NCBI GenBank assembly: GCA_019828595.1
Contig: JAHQRK010000025.1
Location: forward strand, 310,001-374,000
DNA from: Aphanomyces cochlioides
Taxonomy: Eukaryota > Oomycota > Saprolegniomycetes > Saprolegniales > Verrucalvaceae
DNA: 64,000 nucleotides
Direction of reading: 5' to 3'
In this document: positions 21,991 to 32,542 of the stretch, in pieces
Layout of the letters: the number at the start of each line of letters is the position of its first letter
How positions within the stretch are numbered: position 1 is the stretch's first letter
Notes under the pieces: generated by a model
Seen by the model: only the letters and a program-made list of their open reading frames with translations
Database searches by the model: none
What the model was told of the DNA's origin: nothing
Made by a program: the position numbers and the translations under genes

Positions 21991-23557
21991 GGCGCTCCTC
22001 CAAACCAACCCCACTGGAGTGTACAATACAATTGTAGTTATCCGGTTAATTATCCGGATAACAATAGAGAAGTTCCCACGGATGTCCGGATAGTAATAAG
22101 GAAGTTTCCATGGATTTCCGGATATTCACATGGATGTTTCCATGGATATCCACAGAACAAACTGAAATTGAATGCAACGAAAACTGTCATGTATATTAGA
22201 TGTAGGTTTTACGAATAGCTAACACTAAACCTTTAAAATACATACTACCTGTTGCGTTTTCAGGGAAGTACCAGCTGCGCCACATGAACTGATCCAGGTA
22301 GGATTGCAAGTCGTCAGTTTGAACTCCTCTCATGGCCTTCAAGTACTGCTTCACTCGTACTTCCCACACACCTTCAATTGACTGTGTGTGGGCACCATTG
22401 AGAGGGTTCACGAAATTCTTAGAATGATTCATCCACATGTGCGTATAGCTCATGTGGGCTAGACTGGCATTGTTCGCCAAAGTATGTCTGTCGTTCCCAG
22501 AGACATATGACGCAAACTTGTCAGACATAATTAGTGTGCCTAGGGAGTATAAATTAGTGTAAATATGGAGTTTCACATACCTTTCTCAATGTGCTTGGCA
22601 ATAATCGGAAGGAGGGTGTTCTTCGTTCGATCGGTGCCCATGAGGACACCGATCCACTTCTTCGTTCTGCGGTCGACACCGCCAAACAGCCAGCGGTCTT
22701 CGTGCTGGGTACCGCGGCCATACTTCGACTTTTTCTTGAGCGAGGTTTCGTCGATCTCAACGATTGAGCCAACCCCTCCAATCTAATAAATTGTGAGAAT
22801 TTATAGAATATCATATTTCAGAGGTACCTTGACAGTGTATGCACGCATCTCGTCGGAGCAGATTTGGCGGCATTTCTTGCTCCATGTACTCACGGTCGTT
22901 TGGGATATGTTAAAGTCATCACACATTGCTTGTGATGACTTCATTGTTGCCCAGTAATACAGGATCCTGACAAGTCGAGCAATAGGCATGCTCGACTTGG
23001 CAAAAAATGAGCTGCTTCTGAGGCCACGCTCGGTTTCGCAACCCGCTCGATGGCAGCGCCATCGCATCCGGGTCTTGCTGAGGTGCATTTCGTCGGAGCA
23101 ATTAGGACAACTCATTTTATTACGAATTAGTCCTACCTAGTAATGGAGTGAGTGTGATTCATCAACATATTGGACTTACTCTCATGCACCATTCTACAGC
23201 GGTGATCTCGTTGACGGTTTCCTTCATGACCTCGTCGAACGTGTAGTCCGAGAGATCGGACAAGTCATACAGACTGTCCATTGCAAATTTGAAAATGCAT
23301 GTCTTGTGAAGTGAATGGCCCTTATTGTTTGTGTTTAGTGGGGTTAGAATGGAGTGGTATCCTTTTTCTAAGTATATGAAATGGATGGTTCTCTGTTAGT
23401 GGCGCGCAACAGTGGGGGTCGATTGGAGTTGATAACGTATCCGGATAATTATTTATTTTATCCGGAAATATTGTTAGCTTGCATGTTGTTCGGATAATTA
23501 TCCGGATTGTTTGATACAGGTCACAAGTCTCCAGTGGGGTTGGTTTGGAGGAGCGCC
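21991..23557 (-). mobile_element. Merlin-2: complete Merlin-family DNA transposon
   Basis: Perfect 29-bp terminal inverted repeats (21991-22019 and 23529-23557; they start GGCGCTCCTCCAAACCAACC and continue CCACTGGAG). The element is flanked by an 8-bp direct repeat TATAATTG at 21983-21990 and 23558-23565, the target length typical of Merlin. Subterminal TCCGGATA sites occur near both ends. It carries an intact four-exon transposase and interrupts the 3' end of the MULE transposase. Length 1567 bp. Appears recent and potentially autonomous. Confidence 0.92.
22196..23281 (-). CDS. Merlin-2 transposase (IS1595/ISXO2-like)
   Basis: Exons 23281-23180, 23136-22828, 22782-22581 and 22539-22196 join into 318 aa without a lesion. 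Residues 1-34 are an acidic leader (MDSLYDLSDLSDYTFDEVMK). Next comes a zinc-ribbon-like block (CPNCSDEM...RWRCHRAGCE) and a helix-turn-helix region (FNISQTTVSTWSKKCRQI). The DDE core follows: VEIDETSLKKKSKYGRG, FGGVDRRTKKWIGVL, SDKFASYVS and AHTQSIEGVWEVRVKQYLKA. The start was chosen because the first exon ends on a GTAAGT donor in phase 0 and matches the decayed copy in Merlin-1. Expected to cut and paste the element. Confidence 0.9.
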
Positions 23558-23565
23558 TATAATTG

Positions 23566-25835
23566 TGTATTAAGTGTATCTTGCTCGTCGATTTCCTCTG
23601 CTTGGAAGAACTTCTGCATGTGCCCCACGCCGTCGATTACGACTGACTATCTTGTGCACTGAAGGCTTCATTCCAGGAAGGAGGATTCCAAGTCTTGTTG
23701 CAACCAAAATAACGTGGCAACACATTCCATCTCTTGCCCAGTGCAAACACTGACACGAGAGCAATGCTTGTGAGTCTTCGGGTTGCACAAGCCAACCTAA
23801 GACATGTTACTATACTTTTCACTGAGTTCACAACACCTCTGTCTGGTTGATTGAAATATCCAAGGCGTTGGATGTTTCTTGTGATTGCACTGTACTTGAC
23901 GCAGGCAAGATCTTGCTGTTCTTGAATAACATCCAATCCATGTACTTGTGCATCTTGCCGTGGTTCCATATGACGAACGTGCGATAATCTTGCCCCAGGG
24001 ACAGCATGAAAGCTCAGTTGTTCTTCCTTGCAAAGTTGCTTGAAGTACTTCATTGTGCGCTCGCTGACCACTGGAGTTTCCAACCAAGGGCGATTTTCTT
24101 CGGACAAGTCATGAATATGCTTTGCGAATTCTTGAATAAGATGAGGGATATGTTTCTTGACACGCCCGATTACCTAGACTTTGCGTAAAATCTTTGATGG
24201 AAATGCGTTACTTACATCTTTCAGTAATCGATTGAAGTGCTCGTTGGGGTTGTTTGTGTAAGAGCAACCTCGTTGGCTGTGAAATATTTGCCACTTCCAA
24301 AATCTATGACCCCGGATATCAGTAAACGCGTTGTCATGTGGCAGCCATGTCTTGAAGAAGTATGAACGAAACTTGCTCACAGTACGACTGACATCCCATT
24401 TGTCGTACACTTCCCGCATTCTCTGATGCAACTCTTCGACTGAACGTGAAAGATGAAGATGGTAGATGTCAAAGGAGACATCTTTCCACTCTGCGGAAGT
24501 CATGCCGTTTTTGCGGTCGTAGCACTATCAATGAGTAAAGTATGATAACATCACTGATAACGTACATTTTTGAGAACGTGGAAAAAGCACATCAGGTAGT
24601 CAATACCAGGTATATGTCGCTCGAGCTCTCGAACAAAACCGCTGTACTGTGCTTTGTCCGCGTCGCCCATGATTTTCCTTGGAGTCCAATTGAAGTTCAG
24701 AACTTGCATGAATGTCGCCTTGAGCTCCTTCAGCAGCCATGCAACGTCCTCGTGTGTGCGCGTTGATGTAATCAGATGCACAAAAGGTGAAAAGAGCCAC
24801 AAAAATCTGAGTATCCAAAAACGAACACGGGATACCCAGACAAGTTGGTGGAGGATGTTGTGTCCATGTGGCAAAGGACAAGACGACCAGGATTGCTCTC
24901 AACTACTCGGCGATATTTTGCCATCAATCCAACTGTAGTCAAACCTACACATGTGTCAAGGTCAAATACAGAGATACTCTTGCCCAGTCGAAAAGAAGTC
25001 AAACCACCATCACCAAGTTGAAATTGGCCACCCACATGTGGGACGCCAAACACAAATGCTTTGTTGGGATCTTGTTCCTCGAGATTGTCGTTCAGTCTCC
25101 ACTTCTCCAACTCAGTTCGAACGCTAGGTACTGTGCTCTTCAAACGACTATCCCTAGAGCGCATGTATTGAATGTAGTTTTGAACCTGCTTGAACGTTGG
25201 ACACAGAGCATCGCCATACATGCCAGCGGTGCAACGTGTCTTGATCAATCTATACATTGCTTTGGGTAATACCATGGGATCAGCGGTGATCTTCGATAGT
25301 ATGTCAGTCTTCATTTGCTCCGTGACCTATAAGTAATGAAGAAGCTTGAAAATTCGGACTGTACCTTAGGTGCCAACGGAATGTCAGCATTGCCTTCACC
25401 CAAGTGAGTACCAAGATGGTAAAAGCTTGACTGCAGTGTAATGCTGCAGGTCGTGATGCGATACGTCGCAGGGCATCGTGGGACGGGGAGGTCATCCTCA
25501 CTCGGTGGATGGCAATGTTCACTAACACACCTTGTGTATTCGGTTGACATGGCATGCTTCTTCAGACAGGCATCTCCAGACTCAATGGGATGGTCCATCG
25601 TACAATTGGGCTTGTTGCTGTGTGTGACACTGTATTTGGGTAGCTGCGCTTTGAACACAGCTTTGTCTTGAGCTGCCACAGTCGCCAGGAGTCGTGCTTT
25701 GACCATGTAAATGTAGGAATGAAAGTTGGGTTCAATGACGAGTTGTGATATATATTTAGGGTAGCCATAGTTATTGCTATATTTAGAGTATGCTAATTTA
25801 AGTTGGCAAGGCTGATGGTTTTGCGAGAAATGCAA
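23566..25835 (-). pseudogene. MULE transposase with SWIM zinc finger, frameshifted
   Basis: Minus-strand exons from about 25835. The N-terminal region is Cys/His-rich (CLKKHAMSTEYTRCVSEHCH, PVPRCPATYRITTC). Next is FVFGVPHVGGQFQLGDGG, a catalytic region (CHMDTTSSTNLSGYPVFVFG, then LNFNWTPRKIMGDADKAQYS and LMCFFHVLKNVRYQ), WQIFHSQRGCSYTNNPNEHF, and a C-terminal SWIM finger (CQCLHWARDGMCCHV). Frame changes occur near 24790 and 23760. Short introns are likely at about 25330-25365, 24505-24555 and 24180-24215. The last codons run into the Merlin-2 target duplication at 23558-23565, so the 3' end is cut off by that insertion. Confidence 0.75.
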
Positions 25836-25839
25836 ATGA

Positions 25840-26880
25840 AATGTGGGATGGTCGGATCAGTGAAGTCCGAGCTTCTCGCCGCAAGAAAAGGGGGGTGGAA
25901 GGTTAGAGGTCGCCTGGGGCTTTTAGGTGAGCCAGACGCGATCGAAGGAAATGGAGAGGCACGACTGTGGGTTGAAAGTCCGCAGTAGTTGACCGCTGCT
26001 GGAGGAATGGACGATGGGGAGGACCGGGAAGGGGTTTGGTTGCTCGGTTGCCCACGAGCTACACCTAGCGTTGACTGGCGTTGGTGAGGGCGATTGACGG
26101 TGCGGGTTTTCGACAGACCCATGGAACTCCTGCAAACTTCTTGGCGCTTAAACTCTCTCGACGGGACGCCACAAACTTAGAGGTTCATTCAACGCCAGCC
26201 AAAAAGAGCTCTGTCTAACTACTGCCTCTGTTTCCTAAGCTATTCCTAATTTCGCACGCATGCGTGTTAATCCGCTTGCTCTCGCTCCTTGATTGGTCTT
26301 CAGGTCTTGCTCGCCATCTTCATTGGCCATAAACTTCAGTCGCACGCCCGTAGCTTGCTACCAACACTGACTGACTGCTTGGTCGGCTCCCTCTATTGGC
26401 AGTCGTTGCCCTGGCTCGCTGTGTTCTGCTTTTCCATTCATGCCGCCCGCTCCTTGGCCATAATTCGCACACGGTCAAGCACCGAAATCCACTCGCCATC
26501 CACTGTGATTGGCACTCGTCTGCCAGTAAGATCTCTTCTCCGTGTGTCGGACGTGCGTTGGATCAGTTACGCGAGTGGCGGCTCGCTTTGCCACAGAAAT
26601 GCAATTTGAAATGACCCATATTGAATCTCTTTGTGTCCATCATACATGAGTAATCCAGGATGCTGAACTAAATGTTATTGCGAATCTGTCACAGGCATAT
26701 TGAGACAAGTACTCATTTGGTACTCCAGAGTATCAGAATCATTCTGCAATGTTGAAGTGACTGTTCTATTTGTACTAGTAGTTCAGTAGTATGAGCTGTA
26801 CTTTGTCTTTAATACTAGTTGTACCCGTTTTTGTCATAGGAAAAATCCTAAAAATATGTCATCAAGGAAGGGATTGAAAA
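25840..26880. other. MULE interior, no gene recognised
   Basis: Several overlapping frames of 60-110 codons but no motif, signal peptide or splice structure that favours one. May be 5' leader of the transposase or captured sequence. Confidence 0.4.
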
Positions 26881-26952
26881 CATATGCTTTTTCTGTGTTT
26901 TTAATTTATTCTTGTGTGGCATTCAGCAAATGGTGTGTGACAAAATTTGGGT

Positions 26953-26973
26953 CTCCTAGAATCACGGAAGCAG
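26953..26973 (+). promoter_or_regulatory. LRR-D upstream motif and right MULE target duplication
   Basis: CTCCTAGAATCACGGAAGCA, identical to the LRR-B version. Its first nine bases are the right copy of the MULE target duplication. The start of LRR-D is 120 nt downstream. Confidence 0.5.
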
Positions 26974-27093
26974 TCATGTCCACTTGAAGCATTGAATACC
27001 CAACGGTGTAGGACATGTAGTTTGGGCTACTGTGTACGTTTTGCATCGCCAAGACCAAACGCCATAAGTAAAAAATCTCCCAATTTCGCCAAG

Positions 27094-27880
27094 ATGCACA
27101 TGGCCAACGTCCTCCTTCTCGCTCTTGCGGCGATTGTCCATGCAGAAAATACATTGAGGACTTGTCAATCCGCTCAAAATGCCACCGTACCATGCCTGAA
27201 AGACTCCAACGCGTCAACGACCAAATTACTCGACACCGCTAGCAACCAAATGTACAATTTCTCGCATCTCCACATCTCGACCGTCGAAAACTTGCCCGCT
27301 GACGCAAAATATGTGTACGTTCATCTCTCCACCCTTGAGCAGTCTTCTCATGCTCTACATTGAGTAGCGATTTGTCGTACAACCAAATCAGCGAGATCTC
27401 TCAAGGCATTCCTCCATCGGTGGCTTTCCTGTAAGGATTCACCGCCGTCAAGCGCTTGAGATTGACTATGTGTCTGTAGCAACTTGAGTCACAATGCACT
27501 TCAAACGCGTTGGCTTCAAATCACAATATCAGCGACGACAGTGTATGAATCCCCCCAAGTGCGATGAACATCATGGCTGACGCTGGCAACGTTGTAGAGA
27601 TATCAGCTACAACCAAGGGGGCTTGCCGTGGACAGCCATGGAGAATGTATGGTTCAAATATTTTCGAGAGTTTTAAGACGACAGCTTGGAATTGTATACA
27701 CAGTCAACGCCTGAGGACAACCCTCCACGGGGCTCCTTTGGTTGTAGAGTGCCGTGTAGCCTCTGTGTGCTTATCAAATTTGTTGCCAATTGCTGCGTTA
27801 AAAAGTCCTGCGATAGACGCAGTCGAGGCTCAACTATGGTGAGCATTCGTCGCAAGATAAGAGCCGCAATTGTCTAAACT
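27094..27880 (+). pseudogene. LRR-D: LRR family copy lacking its 3' half
   Basis: Exon 1 (27094-27314, 221 nt) encodes signal peptide MHMANVLLLALAAIVHA and the cap (VPCLKDS, NQMYNFSHLHISTVENLP). Exons 2 (27368-27430, 63 nt; DLSYNQISEISQGIP) and 3 (27480-27542, 63 nt; NLSHNALQTRWLQI) have normal size and phase. Exon 4 starts at 27598 (DISYNQGGLPW) but loses similarity after about 50 nt, and exons 5-7 were not found. The MULE insertion ends 120 nt upstream, within the conserved upstream motif, so expression may also have been lost. Confidence 0.75.
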
Positions 27881-27889
27881 CTTTAGCTG

Positions 27890-29380
27890 TTTACTGTACA
27901 TTCTTGAGGACAATACAACATACGTTCGACTAGTCCGCAGGTGTACAGAAATTTATATTACTTTGACCAGCTTATCGCCAATTAGCGCCCCATCTGCATG
28001 TCAAGATATTCAATTGTTTGATTAAAAAGTCGCAGGAGACCCCATTGAGATTCATCAAGCAAGGGGAATCGTGGTAGGATAAATTTCGATTGCAATCCTG
28101 TTCCACATCGTCTAGTCGCACCCCCCCCAGATACACTACCGAAGTACTCACACGCTGTTTATCAATAAACCTGAATTAAGGTAGCATTCGTACAAAATCG
28201 TGACAAGAACAAGAACAATCAAGCCTGGCTTTTGTTTATTTCTTGGATATAGCCCCCCCCTCACGCCTGAACTTGTAATCTTCAGTTCAAACTTAGCCCA
28301 ACAGCTTTACGGGGATGCCCAAATTTCTTAGGGGATTGATTTGCCCTTCACTCTTGTGATAGAACGGACGTATTCCTTGGAATGCCATTGAGCTCCATGT
28401 TCCATACAGTTTCCTTGTGGACTTTGACAATAATGCCATAAAAATGCATAAACTATGAAAATTTATATTTTTGTATATTGTCTTTTTCACCCAAATTTGT
28501 ATTTTTCTTCCAAAATTGAGTTCATTTCCAAATCGATTCCATCATACTGAAGTCAAGTATAAATGAAAAGTACGGTAAATTGGCCAATAGGTGTGTTTTG
28601 CGTGAACTTGGTAAATACTCGATTCTGATTGGCTGAACGATTTGCAGATCGATTTGAAAAATCGATACATTTGAGACCCCTCTCACAATTGAGAATGAAA
28701 TCGACAATACAATTTGCTAATATCAGAACTATCCCTTTGAAATTGAATGCGTTTGGGGGTTTAGGGGTTCAAGAGTCTAGGAACTTGAAGGGTTTAAAGT
28801 GCAAGGGGTTAAGGGGTTATCTAGCATTTCGATGTCATGAGCAGGATGAGATCAATCCTGACGCCATGTTGTTTGTGGTTCAAGAATGCATTGATGTTCT
28901 TCCTTGTTCATGGTGAGATCGAACGTTCGACGATCTTTCGATTGTTGTTCGACAGACTTGCGCGAGTGTTCTTTCTTTTGTCCTCTCTCATACATACAAT
29001 ACGTCAGTTTAAAATATATACTCTGTATTTACCTGAATTTACTTACTTTAAATAAGTACTACGTTAAACTATCTAAATCGAGATAAAGTCATTTATTTTA
29101 GATTACCTCATTTTAACAACATACATATGAGTTTATGCATAATTGCTATATGTTGAGCTTGTCTCATATATCAATATGTCACTAAAGTGAGGGAACATAC
29201 ACATTGCACGTAAAACAATTATTTAAATGATGTATAATTGTATACAAATATTAAGTATAAAACGAATATTAATTATAAAGTAGGTAAGATAGATCTTATA
29301 AAATAGTATATTATGGATATATATACAAATATAAAGTATAATATTTACTACTCTTATAAAGCCCTATTTGAAGTCATGGC
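27890..29380. other. Intergenic region, no gene recognised
   Basis: Contains C-runs (28126-28133, 28251-28258) and a strongly AT-rich part (28980-29360) directly before the Mo25-like gene, which probably includes its promoter. A CCAAT-type box (CTGATTGGCTGA) is at about 28626. Confidence 0.4.
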
Positions 29381-29419
29381 TTGGTTGGCTCCTTTACTTG
29401 CCACTTGGATTCTGCCATC

Positions 29420-30556
29420 ATGTTTTTCTGGAAGAAGGACATGTCGAGCTTAACCAAGTCGTTGCATCATTTGCTCCATGAAGTCGCTCCTGCGCTTCCT
29501 GAAGAAGACGCAGAGCTCGGCGATGTCGATGTCTTGGCGGTCGATGTCTCAGCAGATGTGGAACGACTTGTAGTCAAGCTGCGAAACGTTGTTTGCGGTA
29601 CGCCGGATGCACCAATTCAAACGGACGAATGCGCTCAAGTTGTCGACATGCTCGTTCGATATCACGTCCTAGAGCGTTTGATCCATCCCGATTTACTCGT
29701 TCAGGTCTCCTTTGATGCCCAGAAAGCCGTTGGTGCCATGGTGAAAGCTATGGTACATCAACATGGAGTGATCGTCGAGCCTGTTGTCTGTCAAGTGTCG
29801 TTTCTCACGCGTCTGTGTCAAGGCTACACTTGTTCAACGACTCCCGTTGTGCTTGTCTGTGGTGGTATGCTTCGTGACGTGCTGGATACATTTCCTCAAG
29901 CAATTGAACTCTTTTTATCGAATATGCCCAGTGAATTTGACTCATTGATCACGGTTGCCTGCACGCATGCCCATTTTGAAGTCTCGTCGGATGCCCTGGC
30001 GAACATTAGTAGCTTGCTCACACATCCTACCCCAGCTCTCGAAGCCACATGTTCCAATATCTTCTTGCAATACCAACGTCTGCTCATGTCGTCAAATTTT
30101 GCTACACAGCGTCATGCACTCCAGATTCTATCCAAAGTGCTCCTGGACCCACGAAATAGCCGCATCATGATGCAATACATCAGCGACAAAGCTCATCTCA
30201 AGGTCATCATGACACTCTTGCGAGAACAAAGTGATGCATTGCGTGTCGATGCGTTTCACGTGTTCAAAATATTTGTCGCGAATCCATCCAAGACGCCTGA
30301 CATTGAGCAAATGCTCCGCCGCAACAAGGAGAAGCTCGTGAAATTTGTCGTCGATTTTGGTCAAGAGCATGCCAACTCGTCGTCGCCAAATCTGGCATCA
30401 GAAGTCCGGCTGTTGGTCTTTACGCTGGAGAAACTGGCGGCTGCGTCAGAGCCATCGTCTGCTTCAAGCAGCGGTGGCAATCCTTCGACTGCCGCTGCTG
30501 TGACTCCTCATGAACCACCGCAGCAGCAACAGCCCCAAGTAGTCATAGATGCTTAA
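29420..30556 (+). CDS. Mo25/CAB39-family scaffold protein
   Basis: Single exon, 378 aa, starting MFFWKKDMSSLTKSLHHLLH. The short aromatic N-terminus and the all-helical repeat body (VVDMLVRYHVLERLIHPDLL, FEVSSDALANISSLLTHPTP, NYISDKAHLKVIM-like MQYISDKAHLKVIMTLLREQ, RVDAFHVFKIFVANPSKTPD, LRRNKEKLVKFVVDFGQEHA) match the Mo25-like family; FDALANISSLLT-type and FHVFKIFVANP-type blocks are diagnostic. Mo25 proteins activate STE20-type/STRAD pseudokinase complexes in polarity and LKB1 signalling. The usual length is about 340 aa; this one has an added Ser/Ala/Gln-rich C-terminus from residue 345. An ATG-less extension upstream was not used. Cytosolic. Confidence 0.88.
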   Translation: MFFWKKDMSSLTKSLHHLLHEVAPALPEEDAELGDVDVLAVDVSADVERLVVKLRNVVCGTPDAPIQTDECAQVVDMLVRYHVLERLIHPDLLVQVSFDAQKAVGAMVKAMVHQHGVIVEPVVCQVSFLTRLCQGYTCSTTPVVLVCGGMLRDVLDTFPQAIELFLSNMPSEFDSLITVACTHAHFEVSSDALANISSLLTHPTPALEATCSNIFLQYQRLLMSSNFATQRHALQILSKVLLDPRNSRIMMQYISDKAHLKVIMTLLREQSDALRVDAFHVFKIFVANPSKTPDIEQMLRRNKEKLVKFVVDFGQEHANSSSPNLASEVRLLVFTLEKLAAASEPSSASSSGGNPSTAAAVTPHEPPQQQQPQVVIDA

Positions 30557-30559
30557 GTT

Positions 30560-31230
30560 AATTTTAGCCATTTCAGTTTACTTTACGAATACTTTACGTA
30601 AACTAAAGGACAATCTTGGAGTAAATTGACGTCAACTTGACAGTCAACTAGACAACCACAACTTTCAGTCTTCGACAAATTCGTCATGAAGAGCCTATAA
30701 AGCCGACAGCCTCAACGCCTTTCGTCATCCGAACTTGGGCCAACACGCTATTCACCTTCACTGGTGCATCATTGCTTGCTCTTCGCGAACTTCCACGAAC
30801 TTCAGCGAATATTCCCTGACGTATGAGTCACTTTACAGAAAGTTGACGTAAAGTGTTTAACTTGGGTTTTGTCTAACCCTCGATAAGTTGCCTCGAGCAG
30901 CTTGCGTGCAAAATCATCGAATCCTTTGGCTTGCGTTTGAGAACGCTTAAGCAGCCACTGCTCACATCTCTTTCTTACTTGATAGTACCCTACGTCTAGT
31001 TGACGGTACAGCCTTAATGGTTGTGAGATGTCAAGAGGCAAGCTCATGCAATCTTCGCAGAACCAGCATGCAATCATATCCAGAACCAGCATGCACTTCA
31101 AGAATATCTACAAAAGCCTACCTTGAATGGTGTAGCTTGACAAAGGAGGAAAGCAAGGACTGTCAGTAAGATTCCAGGAAATAACTCGACACTTTGATTG
31201 TATATTGTACGTAAATTTTACGGTCAAGTG
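30560..31230. other. Intergenic region with TTACGTAA-type and GACGTCA-like motifs
   Basis: No conserved gene. TTTACGTAAACT occurs at about 30594, TTGACGTCAACTTGAC at 30627 and AGTTGACGTAAAG at 30841; such motifs resemble bZIP sites. A minus-strand frame of 99 codons (31101-30802; LYRQLDVGYYQVRKRCEQWL) has no recognisable family. A 14-bp AGAACCAGCATGCA repeat occurs at 31060 and 31082. Confidence 0.4.
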
Positions 31231-31235
31231 TTCGT

Positions 31236-31949
31236 TCACATCTTGATGACACTCCATTGCAACGTGTCTGGAATTGGAGATTCAAAGATCCAATTCGATT
31301 CGGCTTCACGGACTGAAGACTCGGTGATTTCCTTGCCATCCTTCACACCAGACACTGTCACATGCTCGGCCGTGTCGAACTTGACGTAGATAAGCATGGA
31401 AGACATGTCATCCGCGAGCTTGATGTTGTCCAAGTAGCAGCCTCGAATGTCCAGCTTGGTCAAGTCAAACTGCGTACAGCCATTGGTGTGGTGAATGCGA
31501 AAGCCTTGGATAAGCATATTGACGCATTCGTCGGTCATGGCCTCGCGGAGAAACGCCATCTCCTCATTTTGAATGGTCGGGTCAATGACAGCAGCTAGAA
31601 AGGCCGGCGAGTAGACAGTTCGGAGGACGCGTTCAAATGCATGTTTGGCACCTTCGAGGAACTCTGGTATGTCAAAGGCTTCCTTGCCTGGAAAAGCTTG
31701 ATGGATCATGGCAAACAACGCCATTTTCTTGAGTCCAAGCATGTGTGGCGTGAAAATACCCTGCACGTCCCATTCGTTGAAGCGAGTTCGATCGGACCAT
31801 GCTTTTTGGAATGTCGTCGGCGTCTCTTCATCTGGGCTACTGGAAAAACATCGCGTTGGCATCATCGATCTAGAGCCCAATGGCATTTTGACGGCGCGGC
31901 GCGGCAATGGCCGGCCTCTCGCCAAGCTCTGAGCTGCTCGACGCCACAT
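31236..31949 (-). CDS. Mitochondrial Tim44-like-domain protein
   Basis: Single exon, 237 aa. The first 38 residues are Arg/Ser/Ala-rich with almost no acids (MWRRAAQSLARGRPLPRRAV, then RSMMPTRCFSS), a typical matrix-targeting presequence. From residue 80 the protein has the layout of a Tim44-like domain: a helical part (FLEGAKHAFERVLRTVYSPA, EMAFLREAMTDECVNMLIQG) then a beta-sheet part (TQFDLTKLDIRGCYLDNIKL, MLIYVKFDTAEHVTV) and a final ESNWIFESPI...DTLQW. This domain occurs in Tim44, Mba1 and mL45 and binds the inner membrane or nascent chains. Which of these it is cannot be decided. CCAAT boxes lie upstream. Confidence 0.72.
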   Translation of the reverse strand: MWRRAAQSLARGRPLPRRAVKMPLGSRSMMPTRCFSSSPDEETPTTFQKAWSDRTRFNEWDVQGIFTPHMLGLKKMALFAMIHQAFPGKEAFDIPEFLEGAKHAFERVLRTVYSPAFLAAVIDPTIQNEEMAFLREAMTDECVNMLIQGFRIHHTNGCTQFDLTKLDIRGCYLDNIKLADDMSSMLIYVKFDTAEHVTVSGVKDGKEITESSVREAESNWIFESPIPDTLQWSVIKM

Positions 31950-32030
31950 TAACCACCGTTTGGTTTATGCTACAAAAAACTTCAATATTTGATATCGACA
32001 CATATCATTTTACAGGTCTAAGATATAGTT

Positions 32031-32105
32031 TGATTGGCTATAATTAATATTATTTCTATAATTTAACCAATCCAATTTTAATATAATTTTATTTTCATCC
32101 AATAA
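32031..32105 (-). promoter_or_regulatory. CCAAT-box cluster upstream of the Tim44-like gene
   Basis: In the minus-strand sense there are ATTGG boxes at about 32101 and 32067-32075, plus an opposite-facing GATTGGCTA at 32032-32040, 80-155 nt before the start codon. The rest of the segment is AT-rich. CCAAT boxes bind NF-Y in most eukaryotes. Confidence 0.5.
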
Positions 32106-32542
32106 TAATATTTTCACGATTATTCATAAATCCAAGGATTTCCCTGGGGATGTCCACGTAGGGGATGATTCCTCGTGAGCTCAAGCTGAATCCAAAACAA
32201 ATCGATGGTATGCGTCGTGACTTCGCCCTGGGCAGTTGACTACAGTGCCCCCCCCCTCAGTTAGAAAGAATTTGTTCATTTTCCAGTGCTAGGCCGCATT
32301 GTCAGAGTGTACCTGTGTCATACATTGAGGTTTGCTATAACTATCGAGCAACGAATTACAAACTTCACCCATAAGATGACTACTTGTCGTCCTGGTGGAG
32401 CAAACAGCCGCCATAGTCTTGATGCCCAGGATTTCTTGGCAGAATATTCTCTGAGGTCGACAACAACGACAGCATAGAGCCCCACTCCAGATAAATAGAT
32501 TGTTAATGGGATTTACTGTATAAGTTATTACGTTGTGCAAGG

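Larger units (their letters stand above)
18351..26952 (-). mobile_element. MULE (Mutator-like element) with nested Crypton and Merlin
   Basis: The ends are inverted repeats of about 70 bp: left 18355-18415 and right 26888-26952 share GTCACACACCATTTGCTGAA, then TGCCACACAA and AATAAATTAAAAACACA. The ends are flanked by a 9-bp direct repeat, the usual MULE target length. Inside are a minus-strand MULE transposase with a SWIM finger (23570-25835), a Crypton (about 19130-21310) and a complete Merlin (21991-23557). Three extra bases at the left end (GAG) are not matched on the right. Total length 8.6 kb. Confidence 0.7.

Noticed and set aside
25793..26122. 109-codon Pro/Ser-rich frame
   Set aside because: Composition-driven; no signal, motif or splice support.
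26289..26609. 106-codon plus-strand frame with hydrophobic stretches
   Set aside because: Overlaps another open frame of equal quality and has no recognisable feature; inside the MULE.
30802..31101. 99-codon minus-strand frame between Mo25-like and Tim44-like genes
   Set aside because: Plausible composition but no family, and it includes a short direct repeat at its 5' end; left as unassigned.
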